DNA of 64,000 nucleotides from Marinomonas shanghaiensis (GTDB lineage Bacteria > Pseudomonadota > Gammaproteobacteria > Pseudomonadales > Marinomonadaceae): positions 167,454-231,453 of the forward strand of contig NZ_QGOK01000007.1 in assembly GCF_003259175.1 (NCBI RefSeq), written 5' to 3'. Each line of letters opens with the position of its first letter. Within the stretch, counting starts at the first letter, position 1. The notes under the pieces were generated by a model, which had not been told where the DNA came from, made no database searches, and saw only the letters and a program-made list of their open reading frames with translations. Made by a program: the position numbers and the translations under genes. Positions 17,613-26,280 of this stretch are shown one piece after another.

Positions 17613-18752
17613 ATGATTGCATCTTCGAAACGATCCCCATTGACTTATTTGGTTCATGCCACTGTGTTGTTTTTAGTGGTGATCTGGACCATTCCAACAG
17701 CGGGTTTGTTTATATCCTCCATTCGAGACAAAGATCAATTATCTGTATCGGGTTGGTGGACGGCGCTGTCAACGTCAGAGCAGCTGATTATTGCCCGAGC
17801 GAACGACCCTAAGACACAGGTCCAAGAAGGGGATCAGTATGTCATTCGCGGTAATATTTTAGAGGGCTCTTCTGGTTCTGTGTCGAAGTTTGGTTTTAGC
17901 TCTTTGGAACCAGAAGCCTTTGAAGCTGGTACGGTGGCCGACCTTAGAAAAGGTCAGACGCTTCAGGTAATGGAGAATGGTGACTACGCGTTTTCTTCTC
18001 CGTCGCCATGGGAGGGACGCAGCCAGCGGATATTCTATACCGCGGAGATTCCACCTCGTTTTACCTTGGATAATTACCGGGAAGTTTTGAGTACGGAAGG
18101 GTTAGGCAAGTCCTTTATTAACTCTTTAACCGTGACGATACCGGCAACCATCATTCCTATTCTGGTGGCAGCGTTTGCGGCTTATGCGTTGGCTTGGATG
18201 CGATTTCCTGGTAGGGCGTTGTTGGTCGCGGCGGTTGTGGGCTTATTGGTTGTGCCTTTGCAGATGTCCTTGATTCCGTTGTTAAAAAGCTACAACTTGA
18301 TTGGTGAGTTTTTTGGTGTGGGCTCAAAAACCTATGTCGGTATCTGGCTGGCTCATACGGGCTTTGGTTTGCCTTTGGCGATTTATTTACTACGCAACTA
18401 CATTGCTGGGTTACCGGGTGAAATTATTGAATCTGCTCGTGTGGATGGTGCCTCAGACTTTGATATTTTCCGTAAGATTATTTTGCCTTTGTCTTTCCCT
18501 GCATTGGCGTCATTTGCTATTTTCCAGTTCTTGTGGGTCTGGAATGACTTGTTGATCGCCATGGTGTTTCTTGGCAACAACGAAGAGCATTTGGTGTTAA
18601 CCGGGCAGTTGCGTGAGCTATTAGGTTCTCGTGGTGGTAACTGGGAAATTCTGACGGCGTCCGCCTTTATTACCATCATTATTCCTTTGTGTGTCTTCTT
18701 TAGTTTGCAGCGTTACTTAGTGCGCGGCTTGCTAGCAGGCTCTGTGAAATAA
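17613..18752 (+). CDS. aglG: Alpha-glucoside ABC permease, MalG side
   Basis: Permease of 379 residues from ATG 17613, preceded by GGAGGGG; in-frame codons further upstream lie inside aglF and lack a ribosome site. TM1 is near residues 10-35, then a long periplasmic insert of about 120 residues (including ANDPKTQVQEGDQYV), then a five-helix core with the EAA loop ..ESARVDGASDFDIFRKIILP and the C-terminus VRGLLAGSVK. The large insert is typical for AglG and separates it from GtsC. Only one base separates it from aglF. Confidence 0.9.
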   Translation: MIASSKRSPLTYLVHATVLFLVVIWTIPTAGLFISSIRDKDQLSVSGWWTALSTSEQLIIARANDPKTQVQEGDQYVIRGNILEGSSGSVSKFGFSSLEPEAFEAGTVADLRKGQTLQVMENGDYAFSSPSPWEGRSQRIFYTAEIPPRFTLDNYREVLSTEGLGKSFINSLTVTIPATIIPILVAAFAAYALAWMRFPGRALLVAAVVGLLVVPLQMSLIPLLKSYNLIGEFFGVGSKTYVGIWLAHTGFGLPLAIYLLRNYIAGLPGEIIESARVDGASDFDIFRKIILPLSFPALASFAIFQFLWVWNDLLIAMVFLGNNEEHLVLTGQLRELLGSRGGNWEILTASAFITIIIPLCVFFSLQRYLVRGLLAGSVK

Positions 18753-18764
18753 CATCACCTATGT

Positions 18765-18790
18765 GAGTGGGTTGAGCGAGCTCCTCACTC
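18765..18790 (+). repeat. Hairpin between aglG and aglK
   Basis: The outer arms GAGTG (18765-18769) and CACTC (18786-18790) enclose GAGC-GA-GCTC, in the 70-base gap between permease and ATPase genes. No T-run follows, so it is probably a message-stability element. Confidence 0.35.
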
Positions 18791-18822
18791 AAGGTCAGTA
18801 TTTAGATTGAGGCAATTGAATC

Positions 18823-19917
18823 ATGGCAGATGTAAAGTTAACCCATGTTAAAAAAATCTACTCAAATAAAGTAGAAGTTCTAAAAGACATTAATTTGGAC
18901 ATCAAACAAGGCGAGTTTATTGTGTTTGTCGGTCCATCTGGCTGCGGCAAGTCAACCTTGTTACGGATGATTTCTGGGTTGGAGGAAATTTCGTCTGGTA
19001 CCTTGGAAATTGATGGTCAGGTTGTGAATGATATTCCACCCGCGTTACGTGGTATTGCGATGGTATTCCAGAGTTATGCTTTGTATCCGCATATGTCTGT
19101 GTACGACAATATGGCGTTTAGCTTGCAAATTGCTAAGGTGAGCAAAGCCGATATTGATCAACAAGTGCGTAAAGCGGCTGATATGCTGCAGTTAACGCCA
19201 TACCTAGATCGTCTGCCTAAAGCGCTTTCTGGTGGTCAGCGTCAGCGTGTGGCGATTGGTCGTGCGATTGTACGTCGTCCTAAGGTATTTTTGTTTGATG
19301 AGCCTTTGTCTAACTTGGATGCGGCATTGCGTGTGGCGACTCGCATGGAGATTGCTAATTTAAAAGACAGTATGCCCGATTCGACGATGATTTATGTGAC
19401 CCACGATCAAGTGGAAGCGATGACGTTAGCGGATCGAATTGTCTTATTGTCTGCGGGTAATATTGAGCAAGTTGGTTCACCGTTGGAATTGTATGAACAC
19501 CCTGCGAATGTTTTTGTGGCGAAATTTATAGGTTCGCCTGCGATGAATATCGTGCCTTGTCGAATTGAAAAAGCAGGTGATCAGACTCGCGTTGCTTTGT
19601 CTTCTTCGGTGATGGTCGATACGCCCATCAAAACAGATGTTGCAGAACAGTCTAAGTCGGCTTTCTTTGGTATCCGACCTGAAGATATGGTGGTGGTTGC
19701 TACCCAAGAACAAGCTTTCTTGTCTGGTGAGGTGTCGTTTGTTGAGTCCTTAGGGGAGGCGACCTTGTTGTACGTAAAAGTACCTGGGTGCGATGACATG
19801 ATTATTGCCAAGCAAGCGGGCACGTTAAAAACTCAGCGCGGTGACAAGGTTCATTTGTCTGCCTTGCCTGAAAAAATGCATTTATTTGATGAAAACGAGC
19901 AATCTTATACTCGTTAA
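18823..19917 (+). CDS. aglK: Alpha-glucoside ABC importer ATPase
   Basis: MalK-type ATPase of 364 residues: Walker A GPSGCGKST (37-45), LSGGQRQRVAIGRAI, VFLFDEPLSNLDAAL, VTHDQVEAMTL and a C-terminal TOBE region of about 120 residues. It drives the AglEFG importer. Compared with the gts ATPase it is clearly a separate protein (LRVATRMEIANL instead of LRVEMRTEIKKL), so each importer in this window carries its own ATPase. Confidence 0.9.
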   Translation: MADVKLTHVKKIYSNKVEVLKDINLDIKQGEFIVFVGPSGCGKSTLLRMISGLEEISSGTLEIDGQVVNDIPPALRGIAMVFQSYALYPHMSVYDNMAFSLQIAKVSKADIDQQVRKAADMLQLTPYLDRLPKALSGGQRQRVAIGRAIVRRPKVFLFDEPLSNLDAALRVATRMEIANLKDSMPDSTMIYVTHDQVEAMTLADRIVLLSAGNIEQVGSPLELYEHPANVFVAKFIGSPAMNIVPCRIEKAGDQTRVALSSSVMVDTPIKTDVAEQSKSAFFGIRPEDMVVVATQEQAFLSGEVSFVESLGEATLLYVKVPGCDDMIIAKQAGTLKTQRGDKVHLSALPEKMHLFDENEQSYTR

Positions 19918-19985
19918 GTTGTACGTTATTTCTCATTGGGGCAGGCCATGCTTTGCCCCATGTTTTATCTTTTTTGGAGAGTCTG

Positions 19986-21602
19986 ATGACAACCAATTTG
20001 AACTGGTGGAAAGGTGGGATTATATATCAAATTTACCCACGTAGTTTTATGGATGCGAATGGCGATGGTGTGGGTGATTTGGCGGGTATTACCCGTAAAT
20101 TAGATTATGTCGCATCACTTGGTGTGGATGCTATTTGGCTTTCTCCTATCTTTACGTCACCAATGAAAGACTTTGGCTACGATGTATCAGATTATCGAGA
20201 TATTGATCCGATGTTTGGTTCATTGGAGGACTTCAAGGTTTTGATTGATCGCTCCCATGAGTTGGGTTTAAAAGTCATGATAGACCAGGTGATTAGTCAC
20301 TCGGCCGATGTACACCCTTGGTTTGAAGAGAGTCGTCAAGATAAAACCAATCCTAAAGCCGATTGGTATGTATGGGCGGACCCAAAACCAGATGGCTCAC
20401 CGCCAAATAACTGGTTATCCATCTTTGGTGGCAGTGCGTGGAAATGGGACAGCCGTCGTTTGCAATATTATTTGCATAACTTCCTTGAGTCTCAACCGGA
20501 TTTTAATTTCCATAATCCAGAAGTGCGTCAGGCGCACCTAGATAATATGCGTTTCTGGTTGGAGTTAGGTGTCGATGGTTTCCGTTTGGACACGGTGAAC
20601 TTCTACTTCCACAGTGAGGGCTTGGAAGACAATCCACCAGTGCCTGTGGGTGAGCCAAAAACCATGGGCGCGCCACACGATAATCCTTATACGTATCAGC
20701 GTCACGTGTACGACTTGAGCCGTCCTGAAAACTTAGATTTCTTGAAAGACATGCGTGCCATGATGGACGAGTTTCCAGGCAGTACAACCGTTGGTGAAAT
20801 TGGTGATGACTTCCCACTGAAACGCATGGCGGAATACACGTCGGGTGGTGATAAGCTGCACATGGCGTATACTTTTGATTTTTTGAATAAACCTCATACG
20901 CCAGATTATATCCGTGATGTCCTAAAAAACATGCAGGAAATCGTTGGTGATGGTTGGCCATGTTGGGCTTTGTCGAATCACGATGTGGTGCGATCGCGCA
21001 CACGTTGGGGAGCCGATGAAGATCCTGAAGCGTATCCTCTGATTGCGTTGGCGCTGATTTTGTCTTTACGCGGCAGTGTTTGCTTGTATCAAGGTGAAGA
21101 ATTGGGCCTACCTGAGGCTGATGTGCCGTTTGAGCGCATCCAAGACCCTTACGGTATTCCGTTATGGCCTGTGTTCAAAGGTCGTGATGGTTGTCGTACA
21201 CCAATGGTGTGGGATAATTCAGAGCAAGGTGGGTTTTCAACGATAGAGCCTTGGTTGCCTGTAGATAAAAATCACCTGCCATTGAGCGTAGCGGCACAGG
21301 AAGCTAATCCAGCGTCATTGCTGCACAAGGTGCGTCATCTGATTCATTGGCGTCAGCAGCAGCCTGCGTTGGTTAATGGCGAGCTGTCACAGCTGGATGT
21401 GGGCAACGCGCAATTAATTGGCTTGGTACGTGAATATCAAGGTACTCGCTTGTTAGTGGTATTAAACATGACAGGTGACACTCAGCAAGCCACTGTCAAC
21501 AGTGACTTGGTTGAAGTCGACGGACATGGTTTTACCGCTACTTTAAATGGACAAACATTGACTTTACCGGCTTATCAGGCGTTTTACGCTAAGCTGTCTT
21601 AA
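19986..21602 (+). CDS. aglA: Alpha-glucosidase, GH13 family
   Basis: Cytoplasmic hydrolase of 538 residues that cleaves imported alpha-glucosides. The start is ATG 19986 with GGAGA ahead; the longer frame from 19953 lacks a site. GH13 landmarks are in order: IIYQIYPRSFMDANGDGVGDL, nucleophile Asp202 in GVDGFRLDTVNFY, acid/base Glu271 in TVGEIGD, and NHD at 331-333. The length and the C-terminal beta domain fit oligosaccharide-type glucosidases. With the fructokinase upstream, sucrose would be a sensible substrate, though maltose or trehalose cannot be excluded. Confidence 0.92.
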   Translation: MTTNLNWWKGGIIYQIYPRSFMDANGDGVGDLAGITRKLDYVASLGVDAIWLSPIFTSPMKDFGYDVSDYRDIDPMFGSLEDFKVLIDRSHELGLKVMIDQVISHSADVHPWFEESRQDKTNPKADWYVWADPKPDGSPPNNWLSIFGGSAWKWDSRRLQYYLHNFLESQPDFNFHNPEVRQAHLDNMRFWLELGVDGFRLDTVNFYFHSEGLEDNPPVPVGEPKTMGAPHDNPYTYQRHVYDLSRPENLDFLKDMRAMMDEFPGSTTVGEIGDDFPLKRMAEYTSGGDKLHMAYTFDFLNKPHTPDYIRDVLKNMQEIVGDGWPCWALSNHDVVRSRTRWGADEDPEAYPLIALALILSLRGSVCLYQGEELGLPEADVPFERIQDPYGIPLWPVFKGRDGCRTPMVWDNSEQGGFSTIEPWLPVDKNHLPLSVAAQEANPASLLHKVRHLIHWRQQQPALVNGELSQLDVGNAQLIGLVREYQGTRLLVVLNMTGDTQQATVNSDLVEVDGHGFTATLNGQTLTLPAYQAFYAKLS

Positions 21603-21636
21603 GCGTTATTGCGCAATGTATTGAGTGCTGTTGTTA

Positions 21637-21671
21637 ACAAGCCGGTTTGCGTTTTACGTAAATCGGCTTGT
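21637..21671 (+). repeat. Long hairpin between aglA and the LacI-type regulator
   Basis: ACAAGCCG (21637-21644) pairs with CGGCTTGT (21664-21671), and inside it TTTGCG pairs with CGTAAA through one G-T pair. The result is a stem of about 14 pairs just upstream of the regulator start, with a T-run (CTCTTTTTTT) shortly after. It may partly terminate the operon or regulate expression of the repressor. Confidence 0.6.
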
Positions 21672-21716
21672 TCGTCAAAGCTCTTTTTTTGTGAAGAGTG
21701 GTTACGAGTGGTTAGT

Positions 21717-22823
21717 ATGACAAAAAACATAAAAAAACTGACTTTAAAAGATGTGGCTGAGCGGTTGGCAGTATCCACGGCAACCATCTCAAACGCCTTT
21801 AATCGTCCCGATCAATTGTCGGCGACTTTGCGTGAAAATATTTTGAGCGAATGCGAGAAAATGGGCTATTTTGGTCCTAATGCTGCCGCTCGTAGTTTGC
21901 GTACTGGTCGTACTGGAATCGTCGGCATTGTGTTGTCTGATGATCTTAGTTACAGCTTAACGGATCCTGTTGCCAATCAATTCTTAAAAGGCATGGCGGA
22001 AGTCTTTGAAGCCAACGAATACAACATGTTGTTGTTGTCCTCCGATCAAGTCGAGCAAGATGCGCAAAGTCGTATGCAGTCATCTATGGTGGATGGTTTT
22101 ATTGTTTACGGTCATAAGCCTCAACAGTGTATTAACGCACCTTGGCTGATGCCAAATAAGAATATCATCACGGTGGACAGTTTTATTCCGGGTACCACAT
22201 CGGTCAACATAGAAAACCACAGTGGTGCTTATCGAATTGCTTGTCATGCGTTACAGCACAAACCAAGCGCTGTCGCCATTTTGGGGCTGAGTTTGTTGGC
22301 GACGGATCGAGTGTGCCGTATACGCGAAGATGAGCTATTTGATCGTGCGGCCTCTATTTCGATTCAGCGCTTGTATGGTTATTTTCAGGCGTTAGAGGAG
22401 CATCAGTTATCGGTTGCCTCTGAGCATATTTGGAATATTCCTGAGAACAATCATAAGTTAGCTTATCAAGCGGCTCGTGAGGCCTTAACCATGGCGGAAC
22501 GTCCTCAGCTGTTGCTTTGCATGAGTGATTGTATTGCTATTGCGGCCATACAAGCGGCGTTGCATATGGGGTTGCGCGTCCCTGAAGATCTACAAGTGGT
22601 AGGATTCGATGGCATTGCAGAAGGGGGAAACATTCACCCCTCAATCACCACCATTCATCAACATACGGTTGAAAAAGGACGTGTTGCGGCTGAGGTTTTC
22701 TTAGGTCTAAGAGAAGCCAAAGACGTGGTATTAGAAACCGAATTGGTGGTACGTGAAAGTTGTCCTTCGATTGACGCTTCTATGCTTGTTGAGTCTAAAC
22801 GCACCCATTCTGTTCTGGCTTAA
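21717..22823 (+). CDS. aglR: LacI-family transcriptional regulator of the agl operon
   Basis: Regulator of 368 residues: N-terminal helix-turn-helix LTLKDVAERLAVSTATISNAFNRP (hinge helix region follows), then a sugar-binding-protein-like effector domain with VVGFDGIAEG and a C-terminal SCPS tail. ATG 21717 places the helix-turn-helix at the true N-terminus; the frame opens further upstream at 21609 without similarity. It is the last gene of the agl set, so it probably represses the operon and releases it on a sugar or sugar phosphate. Rhizobial AglR has the same role but is placed differently. Confidence 0.85.
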   Translation: MTKNIKKLTLKDVAERLAVSTATISNAFNRPDQLSATLRENILSECEKMGYFGPNAAARSLRTGRTGIVGIVLSDDLSYSLTDPVANQFLKGMAEVFEANEYNMLLLSSDQVEQDAQSRMQSSMVDGFIVYGHKPQQCINAPWLMPNKNIITVDSFIPGTTSVNIENHSGAYRIACHALQHKPSAVAILGLSLLATDRVCRIREDELFDRAASISIQRLYGYFQALEEHQLSVASEHIWNIPENNHKLAYQAAREALTMAERPQLLLCMSDCIAIAAIQAALHMGLRVPEDLQVVGFDGIAEGGNIHPSITTIHQHTVEKGRVAAEVFLGLREAKDVVLETELVVRESCPSIDASMLVESKRTHSVLA

Positions 22824-22834
22824 TAACAGACTTA

Positions 22835-23548
22835 TTATACCCAATAGTTTGAAATATCGGCCGTTGGGTCCATATGGTGAGAGATTTGCGCCTGCAGCAG
22901 CTCTGCCGAGGACAATGCATCGGTGAGCGCATGATGAGCTTTATAGCGAGGCAGTTTGTAGCGCTGACGGCAAGCATCTAAGCGCAGCGAAGGTCGCCTG
23001 CCAAAGCGCTTCCACCAAGGCTTAAAGGTGGCCTGTCGTTCAATATCCATGGTATCAAGCACGGGAAAATACAGCGGATAGCCGTATATTTTTATTGCCG
23101 CTTGTAATAAGAATTGACGCTCAATCGAAACACAATGGACAACGACGACTTGGCCAGTTAGTGCGATTAAGATCTGATCTAAAATAGCATGCAGAGGTGG
23201 TGCTTCAGCGAGTTCAGAATGTGTGATTTCGTGAATAGTGACTGATTCTGCATTCAATGAACGTTCGGGCTTTGCCATCCAATATTGAGCACCCTGACAA
23301 CGGATGATTTTATTACTGAGTGGAATGACACCAAGGCTGATGATTTCATCCTCTTTTGGATCTAGTCCGGTGGTCTCTAGATCTAATGCCAATAAGGGGG
23401 CATCTTGTAGGGGGGTGTCTGGTGCAATCATGCCTGCTTGATAATAGCGCTTCAGTGGTCCTTCGGGGGCTTCTTCCGCCCATTCGGCAAACATGGCTTG
23501 CCAGTCTTGTTTTTCTTCTTTTGTTTTGGCTTTCAGTAATTTACTCAT
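22835..23548 (-). CDS. DnaQ-like 3'-5' exonuclease (DEDDh type)
   Basis: Predicted exonuclease of about 237 residues. The DEDD motifs are visible: LALDLETTGLD (ExoI, metal Asp and Glu), VVHCVSIERQFL in the ExoII position (the usual Asp is not in its common spot) and HHALTDALSSAEL (ExoIII, His and Asp). The start is ATG 23548, one base after the upstream stop, so it is likely coupled to the cNMP/CBS protein. This gene pair is widespread in proteobacteria; the substrate of the exonuclease is unknown and it is not the replicative proofreading subunit. Confidence 0.82.
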   Translation of the reverse strand: MSKLLKAKTKEEKQDWQAMFAEWAEEAPEGPLKRYYQAGMIAPDTPLQDAPLLALDLETTGLDPKEDEIISLGVIPLSNKIIRCQGAQYWMAKPERSLNAESVTIHEITHSELAEAPPLHAILDQILIALTGQVVVVHCVSIERQFLLQAAIKIYGYPLYFPVLDTMDIERQATFKPWWKRFGRRPSLRLDACRQRYKLPRYKAHHALTDALSSAELLQAQISHHMDPTADISNYWV

Positions 23549-23549
23549 T

Positions 23550-25406
23550 TTAGCTGCGTTTCCCAGCGTAGCGAAATTTAATAAACTCTTGTTGTCCTGA
23601 CACAATGTGAAACGCATCCCGTAAATGGCGTTTTTCAAAGGAAGATAGGTTCTCGGGATTAACGTGATTATTGGGTTCTTCGCCTGCTTCTATTTGCTCT
23701 TTTTGGTGTCGAATACGCACCATGCCAATCATTTCTAAAGCCAGTGCTAGATCTTTGGCTCGGCCATCTGGTAGCAAGCCTGCGGCCTCTATATCTTCGA
23801 TACGCTCTAAGGTGTTGAGTTTGTCGCTACCGCAGGCGAGAGCGTGTACCCTCACAATGTCTATGATGGGGGCAATGCCTCTTTCTTTTAGGTTAAAAGT
23901 ACGCGATTGCGTGCCTTCACCGTCCAGAACGAATTGTCTAAAAAAACCTAACGGTGGTTTACGTTGATTGGCGTTTCTGGCCATAAAGGTCAAAAAGCCA
24001 GAATGTTGCTGTGCTTCACGGCGTATATGTTGATTGAGTTGCAAGGCGAGTGTTTTATCGCCATAAACGCCACGCAAATCAAAAAAGATAGACAGACGTA
24101 ACAGCGCTTCGGCCTTGGGTTTTTGAATCCATTCACTGAAGTTTTCTTTCCACACACTCAATGGCTGACGCCAACGAGGGTTGGATGCCATGATGTCGCC
24201 AGAGCATAAGTCATAACCGCATTTATCTAGATTATTACAAACCCAATCTGTCAGCGCTTCAAAATACTCGCCATGCAGTTTTTTATTGTATTTGTCACTT
24301 AAAATCAGCGCATTATCTTGATCGGTTTTGATGGTTTGCTCTTCCCTAGCTTGTGAGCCAAGGGCGATAAAGCAATAGGGGATAGGGGGTGGACCAAATT
24401 TTTCCTCACCGAGTTGCAGCAATCGTTTTACAAAGGCGGTGCCTATGTGTGACATAGCGTTGCCAATCATTTGTGTATTGGCATCCGCGACAACCAAATG
24501 GGTAAAAGTGTGTGTCATCTTGCGACTGATACTTTGTAAGCCCTCAATACTGGTTTGCTTATAAATGTCGCTGATGAGGTAAATACTGCCATGACTTTCT
24601 TTTTGAATGATATCGCCTGTGCTTACTACCCCAATAGGACGACCATTTTTCACCACCGGTATATGATGAACGTTACGTTCCATCATTTTTAGCACGGCTT
24701 CGGCGGCATAATCTCCGCTGTCCATAACGATAGGGTGACGGGTCATGATGTCTGCAATTGGCGTATCGTAGGCAAGGCCTTTAGCAACCGCTCGAGTGCG
24801 TAAGTCTTGATCGGTAACAATGCCGATAAGTTCGTCAAATTCCGTAATCAATAAACTGGACACTCGATGCTCCGCCATGATTTGCGCAGCCACTCGGATG
24901 TTTGAGCTGACGTCTGTGCTAATAGGAGGGCGTCTTAGTAAGCTAACAACAGGGCAAGTCATTAGCGATACGTCTGAGCTTTGCGAATCCATGGCGACGC
25001 GCAGCCGTACCTCTCGTGCTAACTGAAAGAAATCAGAAAATGTGTCGTTTTCTTCGTACAGCTTAAGGAACCAGCGGGCAGGAATACGATACAACAAGCT
25101 GTCTTCAATAGTGCGCATTGACTGTGATGACTTGCCGCCGCGCAACAGAGAAAAATAGCCAAAGAGTTCGCCTTCATTCATACGTCGAATTAACTTGTTC
25201 TCTTTGCTCAGTACCTCTATCGCCCCACTACGGATAAAGAAAAGCGTATTGTTCAGTGCGCTTGGAGCGATGACCCACTCGCCAGCACGAACGTACTGTA
25301 TCTCTATTTCTTTCACCATATCATTGAGTTGCGTATCATCGGCAATCTCATTGAATGGGGCATGTTGGCAAAGTGCTTCGAGTATTTCTGTTAATTCGAC
25401 GTCCAT
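23550..25406 (-). CDS. Cyclic-nucleotide-binding / CBS / DUF294 nucleotidyltransferase-like protein
   Basis: Cytoplasmic protein of 618 residues with a cyclic-nucleotide-binding domain (about 20-125), a CBS pair (about 155-280), a DUF294 nucleotidyltransferase-like domain with GSQAREEQTIKTDQDNALI (about 347-365, the G-S and D-x-D elements of the GlnD type), and the DUF294 C-terminal helical domain. Such proteins are thought to sense nucleotides and modify or regulate a partner, but the target is not known. It shares a one-base junction with the exonuclease gene downstream. Confidence 0.88.
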   Translation of the reverse strand: MDVELTEILEALCQHAPFNEIADDTQLNDMVKEIEIQYVRAGEWVIAPSALNNTLFFIRSGAIEVLSKENKLIRRMNEGELFGYFSLLRGGKSSQSMRTIEDSLLYRIPARWFLKLYEENDTFSDFFQLAREVRLRVAMDSQSSDVSLMTCPVVSLLRRPPISTDVSSNIRVAAQIMAEHRVSSLLITEFDELIGIVTDQDLRTRAVAKGLAYDTPIADIMTRHPIVMDSGDYAAEAVLKMMERNVHHIPVVKNGRPIGVVSTGDIIQKESHGSIYLISDIYKQTSIEGLQSISRKMTHTFTHLVVADANTQMIGNAMSHIGTAFVKRLLQLGEEKFGPPPIPYCFIALGSQAREEQTIKTDQDNALILSDKYNKKLHGEYFEALTDWVCNNLDKCGYDLCSGDIMASNPRWRQPLSVWKENFSEWIQKPKAEALLRLSIFFDLRGVYGDKTLALQLNQHIRREAQQHSGFLTFMARNANQRKPPLGFFRQFVLDGEGTQSRTFNLKERGIAPIIDIVRVHALACGSDKLNTLERIEDIEAAGLLPDGRAKDLALALEMIGMVRIRHQKEQIEAGEEPNNHVNPENLSSFEKRHLRDAFHIVSGQQEFIKFRYAGKRS

Positions 25407-25434
25407 CGTATTCTTCCCGTTTAGTCGAGCCGAT

Positions 25435-26001
25435 TTATGACAGTAGCGGTGCCGCTATGGTGACAACGCCCATGATCAGGAAAAGCAAACAAGCGAGTTG
25501 GCGAGTACGGTCAGCGTTAATTTTATCCATAATCCAACGTCCAGCAAAAACAACAGGAACGTTCGCGAGCATCATGCCAAAGGTTGAGCCAATCAAAACC
25601 ATCCAAACACTACCATAGTGTGCTCCCAATAATACGGTCGCGATTTGTGTTTTGTCGCCAATTTCTGCCAAGAAAAACAGCACAAAGGTCGCGCCAAATG
25701 CGCCGTATTTTAGCACCTGACTGTCTTCGCTATCGTCTTTATCTGGAATCAATAACCATAAGCCGACAGCAATGAAGCTTAGGCCAACAATCCAACTGAT
25801 TGCGCTTTCTGGTATCCATTGAGCAATTTCGACCCCTAACCAAGCAGACAACGCGTGATTAAGTAAGGTCGCAGCAAGAATGCCCAGCACAATCGACATT
25901 TTAGAGGCAAAACGCGTTGCTAGGAACAAAGCCAAAAGTTGGGTTTTATCGCCCATTTCAGCAAGGGCAACAGTAGAGATAGAAGTGAGTAATGCTTCCA
26001 T
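25435..26001 (-). CDS. TMEM165/GDT1 (UPF0016) family membrane protein, probable Mn2+ exporter
   Basis: Inner-membrane protein of 188 residues made of two similar halves, each with the family motif: EMGDKTQLLAL (near residue 15) and EIGDKTQIATVL (near 113). Six TM helices are expected. Vibrio MneA of the same family exports manganese. The assignment is strengthened by the manganese-type riboswitch immediately upstream. The gene is 28 bases from the cNMP/CBS gene and may be transcribed with it. Confidence 0.9.
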   Translation of the reverse strand: MEALLTSISTVALAEMGDKTQLLALFLATRFASKMSIVLGILAATLLNHALSAWLGVEIAQWIPESAISWIVGLSFIAVGLWLLIPDKDDSEDSQVLKYGAFGATFVLFFLAEIGDKTQIATVLLGAHYGSVWMVLIGSTFGMMLANVPVVFAGRWIMDKINADRTRQLACLLFLIMGVVTIAAPLLS

Positions 26002-26011
26002 TTTTGATAGG

Positions 26012-26207
26012 TCCTAGGTGGGCAATAAAACAAAAGACAATAAACTCGTGCCCACCTGAGCCAAGTTATTGTCTTAAGTCTCATCAATCCCGTCATTCAG
26101 ATCAGGACTTCTTTGCCACGAGCTTGAGGCTCAATTATGTTGACAAAGAATCTTTGCTGCACACATTAGTATGTAGGCTATGCAAAGAAGATTACTCCCC
26201 TAAGAGA
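26012..26207 (-). promoter_or_regulatory. yybP-ykoY (manganese) riboswitch with expression platform
   Basis: Read on the minus strand, the leader contains the conserved GGGGAGTA (plus 26193-26200), GTCAACATA (26136-26144) and GAGAC (26078-26082) of the yybP-ykoY aptamer. A closing stem TCTTA/TAAGA (26201-26205 with 26072-26076) joins the ends. Downstream, AAGACAATAA pairs with TTATTGTCTT (26034-26043 with 26066-26075), and AGGTGGGC pairs with GCCCACCT (26016-26023 with 26050-26057). These two stems are interleaved and cannot both form, and the second abuts the ribosome site (AGGA, around 26012). High manganese should therefore change access to the exporter start. Confidence 0.88.
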
Positions 26208-26213
26208 ACGCGC

Positions 26214-26242
26214 ATAGTAAAGTATTTATAAAAACAACACAA
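26214..26242 (-). promoter_or_regulatory. Promoter of the riboswitch leader
   Basis: On the minus strand TTGTGT (26237-26242) and TACTAT (26214-26219) are 17 bases apart; the expected start is near 26207, just before the aptamer. The -35 match is only moderate, but the placement is right. The -35 overlaps the terminator arm of the upstream BCCT gene. Confidence 0.5.
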
Positions 26243-26275
26243 CGCGAACGATCTATATTATTCGCGTTGTGTTGT
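26234..26275 (-). terminator. Terminator of the BCCT transporter gene
   Basis: ACAACACAACGCGAA (26234-26248) and TTCGCGTTGTGTTGT (26261-26275) form a perfect 15-bp stem with a 12-nt loop, lying 6 bases past the transporter stop and followed on the minus strand by T residues. Confidence 0.85.
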
Positions 26276-26280
26276 CACGG

